Of a stretch of 20,055 bases of DNA, positions 15,042-20,055 are shown piece after piece. This DNA comes from Natronohydrobacter sp. Lineage in GTDB: Bacteria > Pseudomonadota > Alphaproteobacteria > Rhodobacterales > Rhodobacteraceae. Within the stretch, counting starts at the first letter, position 1; the number at the start of each line of letters is the position of its first letter. Below the pieces are notes generated by a model. The model saw nothing but the letters and a program-made list of their open reading frames with translations, made no database searches and had not been told where the DNA came from. A program made the translations under genes and the position numbers. The stretch is taken from contig SKSL01000155.1 in NCBI GenBank assembly GCA_007123015.1, positions 1-20,055 of the forward strand, read 5' to 3'.

Positions 15042-15058
15042 GGGGGGCTCTGCCCCCC
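15042..15058 (+). terminator. GC-rich hairpin after cobO
   Basis: GGGGGGC-TCT-GCCCCCC forms a perfect 7-bp stem with a 3-nt loop starting 10 nt after the cobO stop. There is no U tract, so termination would have to be atypical; it may equally be the edge of the repeat element that follows. Confidence 0.4.
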
Positions 15059-15077
15059 GCTCCCTACGGTCGCCCCC

Positions 15078-15103
15078 CCGTGATATTTGGACAAGGATGA
15101 AAA
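15078..15103 (+). repeat. Intergenic repeat, copy 1 (plus orientation)
   Basis: The string GTGATATTTGGACAAGGAT followed by GAAAA matches copy 2 at 15231-15260 on the opposite strand at about 21 of 23 positions; both share GATATTTG and CAAGGATGAAA and sit beside C/G-rich runs. I recall such GATATTTG...AAGATGAA stretches as frequent between genes in Rhodobacteraceae genomes. Confidence 0.65.
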
Positions 15104-15173
15104 GGAAATGTTAACCTTTTTGCGCGAAAGTTCAGATGCGGTACAGGGAGGGATCCCGATGACCGCCAAGGGT

Positions 15174-15226
15174 GAAAGCACCGCGCCTTCCCCGGTTCGC
15201 CGGGCGCAGGTGCGGTGCCGCCTTTC
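15174..15226 (+). terminator. Large imperfect palindrome, possible terminator or repeat core
   Basis: Outer arms GAAAG (15174-15178) and CTTTC (15222-15226), middle arms CACCGC (15179-15184) and GCGGTG (15212-15217), and an inner CCCGG-TTCG-CCGGG tetraloop hairpin (15191-15204) build a long stem. TGTATTTC follows, only weakly U-rich. It could terminate cobO transcription or be part of the repeat element flanked by copies 1 and 2. Confidence 0.4.
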
Positions 15227-15230
15227 TGTA

Positions 15231-15260
15231 TTTCATCCTTGGTCAAATATCCCCGCCGGA
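15231..15260 (-). repeat. Intergenic repeat, copy 2 (minus orientation)
   Basis: Read on the minus strand this is GGGGATATTTGACCAAGGAT then GAAA, the inverted partner of copy 1 at 15078-15103. The two face each other about 130 bp apart with the palindrome between them. Confidence 0.65.
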
Positions 15261-15301
15261 GGCGCATATCGGCCATCCTGTGTTCCCGCTGGGCAAGTGC
15301 G

Positions 15302-16747
15302 ATGACAGCACTGATGATACAGGGCGCGGGCAGCAATGTCGGAAAATCGATGTTGGTCGCGGGCCTGTGTCGCGCAGCGCACGCGCGCGGGCTGCGGGTC
15401 GCCCCCTTCAAGCCGCAGAATATGTCGAACAATGGGGCCGTGACAGCAGATGGCGGCGAGATCGGGCGCGCGCAGGCGCTGCAGGCGCGCGCTTGCGGGC
15501 TGGAACCCATGACAGACATGAATCCGGTCCTGCTGAAACCCGAGACCGAGACTGGCGCGCAGGTCATCGTGCAGGGCAAGCGCTTTACCACGACCCGCGC
15601 CGCAGAGTATCAGAATCTCAAGCCCAGCCTGATGCGGGCTGTGCTGCAAAGCTACCAGCGTCTGCGCGCGGCGCATGATTTGGTGATCATCGAGGGCGCG
15701 GGCAGCCCCGCCGAGGTCAATCTGCGCGCAGGCGATATCGCCAATATGGGCTTTGCGCGGGCTGCTGATGTGCCCGTCATTCTGGTGGGTGATATCGACC
15801 GGGGCGGGGTGATCGCGCAGATTGTCGGCACGCAGGCCGTCCTTGACCCGAGGGATGCCGCGATGATCACAGGGTTCATGATCAACAAGTTTCGCGGCGA
15901 TCCGCATCTCTTCGAGGATGGCTACAAGCTGATTGCTGCGCGCACAGGCTGGCGCGGCTTTGGTGTCTTGCCCTGGTTCACAGAAGCCTGGCGTCTGCCC
16001 GCTGAGGATGCGCTCGATCTGCGCAGCACGCAGCGCCGGGCAGGGCTGCATATCGTTTGTCTGCAGCTGTCACGGATCGCGAATTTCGACGATCTTGATC
16101 CGCTTGCGCAAGAGCCGGGTGTGCAACTGACCATGCTGGGTGCGGGAAATGCCATTCCCGGCGATGCCGATGTCGTCATCCTGCCCGGCACGAAATCCAC
16201 GCGCGGCGATCTGGCCTATCTGCGCGCGCAGGGCTGGGATGTGGACCTGAGCGCCCATATCCGGCGCGGCGGCCATGTTCTGGGCATTTGCGGCGGCTAT
16301 CAGATGCTGGGCGCGACGATTGCCGACCCTGACGGACTGGAAGGGCCAGCAGGCAGCGATCCCGGCCTCGGCCATCTGGCCATCGACACTGTGATGAACC
16401 CCGAGAAGCGCCTGACCCGTGTTCAAGCCGTGCATAGCGCGACAGGAAAACCATTCGATGGCTATGAGATTCATCTGGGCCGCAGCGAAGGCGTTGATCG
16501 CGCCCGGCCCTTCGCCCATGTCACAGGCCAGCCAGAGGGGGCAATCAACGCCTCAGGCCGGGTGCAGGGCAGTTACCTGCACGGCATGTTCCGCGATGAT
16601 GCGTTCCGCGCTGCATGGTTGGCGGGGTTCGGCGCGAAGGCCAGCCCCACCAGCTATTCCGCCACGGTCGAATGCACTCTGGATGCGCTTGCGCAGCATC
16701 TTGAGACCCATCTCGACATAGGCGGCCTGCTGGCCCGCGCGCGCTGA
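15302..16747 (+). CDS. cobQ: Cobyric acid synthase (glutamine-hydrolysing), CobQ
   Basis: CobQ amidates side chains b, d, e and g of adenosylcobyrinate a,c-diamide with ATP and glutamine. The 481-residue protein has the P-loop-like MIQGAGSNVGKS (5-16), APFKPQNMSNN, IEGAGSPAEVNL, VGDIDRGGVIAQIVGT and MINKFRGD in the BioD-like half. The C-terminal amidotransferase half has VILPGTKSTRGDL, the nucleophile Cys330 in GICGGYQMLG, and His427 in YLHGMF. The ATG at 15302 was chosen because CobQ proteins begin a few residues before the IQG(A/T)xS motif; its ribosome binding site is weak. It converges on fabA with only 4 nt between stop codons. Confidence 0.95.
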   Translation: MTALMIQGAGSNVGKSMLVAGLCRAAHARGLRVAPFKPQNMSNNGAVTADGGEIGRAQALQARACGLEPMTDMNPVLLKPETETGAQVIVQGKRFTTTRAAEYQNLKPSLMRAVLQSYQRLRAAHDLVIIEGAGSPAEVNLRAGDIANMGFARAADVPVILVGDIDRGGVIAQIVGTQAVLDPRDAAMITGFMINKFRGDPHLFEDGYKLIAARTGWRGFGVLPWFTEAWRLPAEDALDLRSTQRRAGLHIVCLQLSRIANFDDLDPLAQEPGVQLTMLGAGNAIPGDADVVILPGTKSTRGDLAYLRAQGWDVDLSAHIRRGGHVLGICGGYQMLGATIADPDGLEGPAGSDPGLGHLAIDTVMNPEKRLTRVQAVHSATGKPFDGYEIHLGRSEGVDRARPFAHVTGQPEGAINASGRVQGSYLHGMFRDDAFRAAWLAGFGAKASPTSYSATVECTLDALAQHLETHLDIGGLLARAR

Positions 16748-16751
16748 ACTC

Positions 16752-17261
16752 TCACGCCTCGGACAGGGCGACCTTCATATCCCTGACGATGTAGATCACC
16801 TCGCCATCGGCTTCTACAATCCCGTCCGCGATCCCCATGGTCAGCCGCCGCGTCTGCACGGCCTTGGTGAAATCCACCTTGTAGGTCAGCATCTTGCGGT
16901 CGGGCCGCACCATGCCGGTCAGCTTCACCTCACCCACGCCCAGCGCGTAGCCGCGCCCTTTCCAGCCGCGCCAGCCCAGATTGAAGCCCGTCAACTGCCA
17001 CAGCCCATCAAGTCCCAGACACCCCGGCATGATCGGGTTGCCCGGAAAGTGGCATTCGAAAAACCACAGATCGGGGGTGATGTCGAATTCGGCGGTGATA
17101 TGCCCTTTGCCATGCAGCCCCCCATCGCCCGAGACCTCTGTGATCCGGTCCATCATCAGCATAGGCGGCGCAGGCAATTGCGCGTTTCCGGGACCGAAAA
17201 GTTCACCGCGTGCGCAGGCCAGCAGGCCCTCTTTGTCAAAGGAGGTAGGGTAGTTAGACAT
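16752..17261 (-). CDS. fabA: 3-hydroxydecanoyl-ACP dehydratase/isomerase, FabA
   Basis: FabA dehydrates 3-hydroxyacyl-ACP and isomerises trans-2- to cis-3-decenoyl-ACP, the branch point to unsaturated fatty acids. The 169-residue protein has FFECHFPGNPIMPGCLGLDGLWQL with catalytic His71 and Asp85, aligned with E. coli His70 and Asp84, and LPAPPMLMMDRI near the N terminus. The ATG at 17261 has GGAG 6 nt upstream; an alternative start four codons earlier lacks this. It is divergent from irr. Its usual partner fabB, with which it commonly forms an operon, is not downstream: the gene runs directly into the convergent cobQ. Confidence 0.96.
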   Translation of the reverse strand: MSNYPTSFDKEGLLACARGELFGPGNAQLPAPPMLMMDRITEVSGDGGLHGKGHITAEFDITPDLWFFECHFPGNPIMPGCLGLDGLWQLTGFNLGWRGWKGRGYALGVGEVKLTGMVRPDRKMLTYKVDFTKAVQTRRLTMGIADGIVEADGEVIYIVRDMKVALSEA

Positions 17262-17286
17262 GCAAGGCTCCATCAGCGTTTTCTAC

Positions 17287-17315
17287 CTCTAGCACTGCGA
17301 CAAACTGACTGACAA
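17287..17315 (-). promoter_or_regulatory. Tentative fabA promoter
   Basis: On the minus strand TTGTCA (17315-17310) is followed after 17 nt by CTAGAG (17292-17287), about 26 nt before the fabA ATG. The -35 is good and the -10 is poor. The 135-bp interval is shared with irr transcribed in the other direction. Confidence 0.35.
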
Positions 17316-17360
17316 GCCGAAGGCGCCAGGGTGCAGCGGCCCAGTTGCAAGGGATTCTCA

Positions 17361-17390
17361 TTGAAAACTGTTACAAACACGCTTTATATA
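17361..17390 (+). promoter_or_regulatory. irr promoter, start site at or next to the ATG
   Basis: TTGAAA (17361-17366), an 18-nt spacer and TATATA (17385-17390) form a good vegetative promoter. Transcription would start about 17396-17398, that is on the irr ATG at 17397. No Shine-Dalgarno sequence precedes that ATG, so the mRNA may be leaderless. Confidence 0.6.
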
Positions 17391-17396
17391 CATTCT

Positions 17397-17834
17397 ATGA
17401 ATCAAACTTTCGCCTCTCTCGACGAACAAGCTCAGGACCGGGCCACGCGATGGCTCGCCCGCGCGCATGTGCGCCCGACCCGGCAGCGCCTTTCGCTTGC
17501 CACACTCCTGGTCGGGGATGGGCATGATCGCCATGTGACCGCCGAAGGGCTGTTCATGGCAGCCAAGGCCAGTGGCGAATCGGTTTCGCTGGCGACTGTT
17601 TACAACACCCTGCGCGCCTTCTGCGCGGCCGGGCTGATGAATGAGATCACGGTCGATGCAACGCGGTCCTATTTCGATACCTGTGTCGAGGATCACCCGC
17701 ATTATTTCTGGGAAGACACCCAGGAACTGACTGATGCGCCCTCGGGCGAGGTCGCTTTTGCGCGCCTGCCCGACCCACCTGAGGGGTCTGAAATCAGCCG
17801 GGTCGACGTGGTCATCCGCCTGCGCCGGGCCTGA
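17397..17834 (+). CDS. irr: Iron response regulator Irr (Fur family)
   Basis: Irr is the alphaproteobacterial Fur-family regulator that senses haem status and controls iron and haem genes through ICE motifs. The 145-residue protein has RPTRQRLSLATLL (27-39), HVTAEGLFMAAK and SLATVYNTLRAFCAAGL (64-80), the Fur-type winged helix, and the Irr-like MNEITVDATRSYFDT followed by DHPHYFW (99-105) with the metal/haem-binding His100 and His102. The N-terminal haem regulatory motif of Bradyrhizobium Irr is absent, as in many Rhodobacteraceae. The ATG at 17397 is favoured by the promoter just upstream; an in-frame GTG at 17331 lies before that promoter. Its last 23 nt overlap the convergent exporter gene. 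Confidence 0.92.
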   Translation: MNQTFASLDEQAQDRATRWLARAHVRPTRQRLSLATLLVGDGHDRHVTAEGLFMAAKASGESVSLATVYNTLRAFCAAGLMNEITVDATRSYFDTCVEDHPHYFWEDTQELTDAPSGEVAFARLPDPPEGSEISRVDVVIRLRRA

Positions 17835-18690
17835 TGCGCCTGCGCCGCAGCGCCACCAGATTAGAGATCACCAGCACCGAGATCATGATGGCGCCGCCCA
17901 AGAGCGTCCACCGACCTGGGTCCTCGCCCATCACTGCCCAGACCAGAAGCGGCGCCAGGGTGGTTTCCAGCAGAAGCAGCAACGCCACTTCTGCCGAACT
18001 CAGATAGCGTGGCCCCAACACCAGAAGCCCCGAGGCGAAGGCTATGAACAGCCCATGCCCCAGAAAAAGCGGCCAGAATTCCGCAAACGGGGCCAGCACA
18101 TCAACAAAGAGCTGTATCAGCAGCGCCCCCCCGATCAGCGCCACAGGCACTGCGGGCAGCATGGACTGCGCCCGCACTTGCCGCACACAGGTCAGCGCAG
18201 CAGCGAAAAACAGCGCCACGCCCAGCGCCACCAGATCCCCTGTCCAATGCGCCCCGGCCTGTTCCTTGGACCCAATCAGGATAACCCCCAGCCCCAGAAA
18301 CACGCCCACCATGGTCCAGACCATGCGCGGAACAATCGGCTCGCCCAGCCAGATGCGGCTGAAGATCGTGGCAAAAACCGGCATCGCGGCCAGAATGAAG
18401 ACCACATTCGCCACGCTGGTCAGCGATATCGCAACAACGAAGCCCGGCGCCGATAGGCCGTAAAGCACCATATAGCCCCAGGCCGGCGGGCCAGCGCGCA
18501 GCACATTGCCCACGGCCCCACGCCCCATGGTCCAGGTGACCAGCCCGAGAACCAGCAGACCCGCGAACAGGCCCCGCCAAAAGGCGATGGCGAGAGCTTC
18601 GGCCTCGATCAGCCGCACGAAGAGCGCGTCAGGCACGATGAACATGACACCCAGCGCCGTGATCATCAGCCCTTTGAGATGGTTATTCAT
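17812..18690 (-). CDS. DMT superfamily (EamA-type) inner-membrane transporter
   Basis: A 292-residue membrane protein with about ten hydrophobic segments in two EamA repeats, consistent with the drug/metabolite transporter superfamily. It begins MNNHLKGLMITALGVMFIVPDALFVRLI, continues with IAFWRGLFAGLLVLGLV, SLTSVANVVFILAAMPVFATIFSRIWLGE in repeat one (the ...P-hxxxhhxxxxLxE pattern), and SSAEVALLLLLETTLAPLLVWAVMGE in repeat two, ending with a positively charged RRRRIR tail. Substrate cannot be told from sequence. The ATG at 18690 starts just before the first membrane segment; no strong ribosome binding site is visible. Two TTGACA strings on the minus strand at 18725-18720 and 18750-18745 may belong to its promoter region. 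The gene converges on irr. Confidence 0.88.
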   Translation of the reverse strand: MNNHLKGLMITALGVMFIVPDALFVRLIEAEALAIAFWRGLFAGLLVLGLVTWTMGRGAVGNVLRAGPPAWGYMVLYGLSAPGFVVAISLTSVANVVFILAAMPVFATIFSRIWLGEPIVPRMVWTMVGVFLGLGVILIGSKEQAGAHWTGDLVALGVALFFAAALTCVRQVRAQSMLPAVPVALIGGALLIQLFVDVLAPFAEFWPLFLGHGLFIAFASGLLVLGPRYLSSAEVALLLLLETTLAPLLVWAVMGEDPGRWTLLGGAIMISVLVISNLVALRRRRIRPGAGG

Positions 18691-18791
18691 GGCAGTGTCG
18701 TGGGCGCGCGGCGCAAGAGTGTCAAGCACCCCTTCCCTTTTGCTTGTCAATCTGGACCAATGGCACCAGCCCCAAGACAGCGAGTTGCCCG

Positions 18792-19148
18792 ATGATCCAC
18801 GCTCTGACCCTGATCCTGATCTGCCAATTGGCCGGTGAAACCCTGACCCGTCTGATGGGCTGGGCTGTGCCCGGTCCTGTGCTGGGCATGGCGCTGCTCT
18901 TCGCACTGATGCTGGCCAGCCCGCGCCTGGCCACCCTCATCATCCCGATAGGTGAAGGCATTCTGCGCCATCTCTCGCTTCTTTTTGTGCCCGCCGGGGT
19001 GGGCGTTGTCGGCCATATCCAGTTGCTCGGGGCGCAGGGCGTCGCGATCATGGCAGCACTTGTGCTATCGACCATTCTGGCGCTGGCTGTGGGCGCAGGC
19101 GTGTTTGTGGCCGTAGCCCGTCTGACCGGGGGGCGCGAAGATGGCTGA
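18792..19148 (+). CDS. CidA/LrgA family membrane protein
   Basis: A 118-residue protein with about four hydrophobic segments: MIHALTLILICQLAGETLTRL, VPGPVLGMALLFALMLA, LSLLFVPAGVGVVGH and MAALVLSTILALAVGAGVFVAVA. The PGPVLGM and LFVPAGVGV signatures are diagnostic of the CidA/LrgA (YohJ) family, described as holin-like and more recently linked to pyruvate uptake and overflow metabolism. It overlaps the downstream LrgB-type gene by 8 nt, the usual arrangement. The ATG at 18792 was chosen because the family starts right at the first membrane segment; the ribosome binding site is weak. The role here is not established. Confidence 0.9.
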   Translation: MIHALTLILICQLAGETLTRLMGWAVPGPVLGMALLFALMLASPRLATLIIPIGEGILRHLSLLFVPAGVGVVGHIQLLGAQGVAIMAALVLSTILALAVGAGVFVAVARLTGGREDG

Positions 19149-19857
19149 ATTCACCGAAATCTGGTCCTATCTCGCAGGCAATCCACTGATCTGGCTCTCT
19201 GCCACACTGATCGCCTATGTGATCGGGGATTGGGCCGCAGCAAAGATGCAGCGTGCCTCCTGGGTCAACCCGGTGCTTATTGCGGTGACGCTGCTGGGCG
19301 CGCTTCTCTGGGCGACAGATACCAGCTACGACATCTACTTCGAGGGCGCGCAATTCGTCCATTTCCTGCTCGGCCCCGCCACTGTGGCCCTCGCAATCCC
19401 GCTCTGGCACCAGCGCCACGCCGTCCGCCGCGCGCTTCTGCCGGTCCTCGCCGCGCTTCTGGCCGGGTCCGTGACGGCGGTGCTCTCAGCGCTTGCAATA
19501 GGCCACGCGCTGGGGCTCTCGCCACAACTGCTGGCAACGCTTGCGCCGAAAAGCACCACGGCCCCTGTGGCGCTGGGGATCAGCCAAAGCCTTGGCGGCT
19601 CGCCCACGCTGACGGCAGTGCTGGTGATCGTGACCGGCATCATCGGCGCGCTGGTGGTCACACCGCTGATGAACCTGCTGCGCATTCGGGACTGGCGCGC
19701 GCGCGGCTTCGCGACCGGAGTGGCGGCGCATGGCATCGGCACGGCCCGCGCGCTTCAGGTCCACCCACAGGCAGGAGCATTTGCAGGCATCGGCATGGCC
19801 CTGAATGCGCTGCTGACGGCGCTGCTGGCCCCGTGGGCACTGGGGCTGTTTCTGTGA
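19141..19857 (+). CDS. CidB/LrgB family membrane protein
   Basis: A 238-residue polytopic protein with NPLIWLSATLIAYVIGD, QFVHFLLGPATVALAIPLW, LAPKSTTAPVALGISQSLGG, and GFATGVAAHGIGTARA, the conserved segments of LrgB/CidB/YohK proteins (the LxPKSVTxPIA and AHGxGTAxA patterns). It is the usual partner of the upstream CidA/LrgA-type protein and starts inside that gene (ATGGCTGA). The pair is reported in other bacteria to affect murein hydrolase activity or pyruvate transport; which applies here cannot be told. Confidence 0.93.
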   Translation: MAEFTEIWSYLAGNPLIWLSATLIAYVIGDWAAAKMQRASWVNPVLIAVTLLGALLWATDTSYDIYFEGAQFVHFLLGPATVALAIPLWHQRHAVRRALLPVLAALLAGSVTAVLSALAIGHALGLSPQLLATLAPKSTTAPVALGISQSLGGSPTLTAVLVIVTGIIGALVVTPLMNLLRIRDWRARGFATGVAAHGIGTARALQVHPQAGAFAGIGMALNALLTALLAPWALGLFL

Positions 19858-20035
19858 AATAATGAAACGGTTTTTCGAGGAACGAAAATAGAAGTGGCGG
19901 CTCATGCCAAAAACATGAAATCGTTTTTCGTCTGCCACACTACACGACACTTGCGTGATTTGTTGATTTTGGGGGTGGAAACGACCGGCGAGATGGATTC
20001 TGCACACGGACTCTTTCCCTGCAAGGAGTTCGTCC
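19858..20035. other. AT-richer intergenic leader with short repeats
   Basis: This stretch is clearly less GC-rich than the rest. It holds GTTTTTCG twice in direct orientation (19870-19877 and 19923-19930), the inverted repeat TTTTCG-AGGAA-CGAAAA (19872-19888) and TCATG-N7-CATGA (about 19902-19918). These could be operator sites for the gene starting at 20036. No confident -35/-10 pair was found. Confidence 0.4.
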
Positions 20036-20055
20036 ATGACCAGCTGTTCTCTCGC
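20036..20055 (+). CDS. Start of an unidentified gene (5' end only)
   Basis: ATG at 20036 is preceded by AAGGAG with a 7-nt spacer, an excellent ribosome binding site. Only six full codons are visible, reading MTSCSL. The product cannot be recognised from this. Confidence 0.6.

Larger units (their letters stand above)
15159..15305 (+). other. Candidate 48-residue reading frame overlapping the cobQ start
   Basis: An ATG at 15159 has a strong GGAGG 7 nt upstream and opens a 48-codon frame (starts MTAKGESTAPSPVRR, ends GQVR) whose TGA overlaps the cobQ ATG in ATGA. The cobQ start itself has only a weak ribosome binding site, so coupling is conceivable. Against coding, the frame runs through a large palindrome (15174-15226) and repeat copy 2, and the peptide has no recognisable domain. 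Treated as a candidate only. Confidence 0.25.

Noticed and set aside
15042..15058. Strong intrinsic terminator for cobO
   Set aside because: The hairpin is perfect but has no U tract, so it is listed only with low confidence.
15042..15260. CRISPR-like repeats
   Set aside because: Only two copies in inverted orientation, no regular spacers and no cas genes nearby.
19486..20037. Minus-strand 183-codon frame over the lrgB-type gene and its 3' region
   Set aside because: It is antisense to a clear LrgB family gene and extends through AT-rich regulatory DNA; no domain visible.

Overview
This GC-rich window looks like chromosomal DNA of an alphaproteobacterium of the Rhodobacteraceae; the genus cannot be resolved. 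The placement rests on the aerobic (oxygen-dependent) cobalamin gene set, a Fur-family Irr regulator divergent from fabA, and two copies of an intergenic repeat that I recall as common in this family. Codon use looks uniform and I see no transposase, integrase or phage gene.

Layout: 26-102 is an elongator tRNA-Met(CAT) on the minus strand with its own likely promoter. From about 14.4 kb down to 202 runs a minus-strand cobalamin locus: a cobalamin riboswitch (about 14.19-14.39 kb), then a DUF1636-type cysteine-rich protein, cobW, cobN, cobG, cobH, cobI, cobJ, then (after cobK on the other strand) cobL, cobE, cobM, cobB, cobA and cobF. Most junctions are ATGA/GTGA stop-start overlaps. cobK lies on the plus strand in the middle: its ATG overlaps the cobL ATG in a shared CATG, and its 3' end overlaps the 3' end of cobJ. 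On the plus strand follow cobO (14424-15032), a structured intergenic stretch with hairpins and an inverted repeat pair, and cobQ (15302-16747). Next come fabA (minus), irr (plus), an EamA-type DMT exporter (minus), and an lrgA/cidA-lrgB/cidB pair (plus). The window ends just inside a new plus-strand gene starting at 20036.

Together the genes cover most of corrin ring synthesis: CobA (uroporphyrinogen III to precorrin-2), CobI, CobG, CobJ, CobM, CobF, CobK, CobL, CobH (to hydrogenobyrinate), CobB (a,c-diamide), CobN (cobalt insertion, with CobS/CobT that are not in this window), CobO (adenosylation) and CobQ (b,d,e,g amidation). CobG marks the oxygen-dependent route. Nucleotide-loop assembly genes (cobP/U, cobV, cobC/D) and bluB are not in the window. 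The riboswitch should lower expression of the DUF1636-cobW-cobN... transcript when adenosylcobalamin is plentiful.

I found no clearly undescribed multi-gene system. The best leads are the possible noncontiguous operon with cobK in antisense and a zero-gap divergent start, the DUF1636 protein as first gene under B12 control, two short coupled leader reading frames (before DUF1636 and cobQ), a probably leaderless irr transcript, and fabA without an adjacent fabB.
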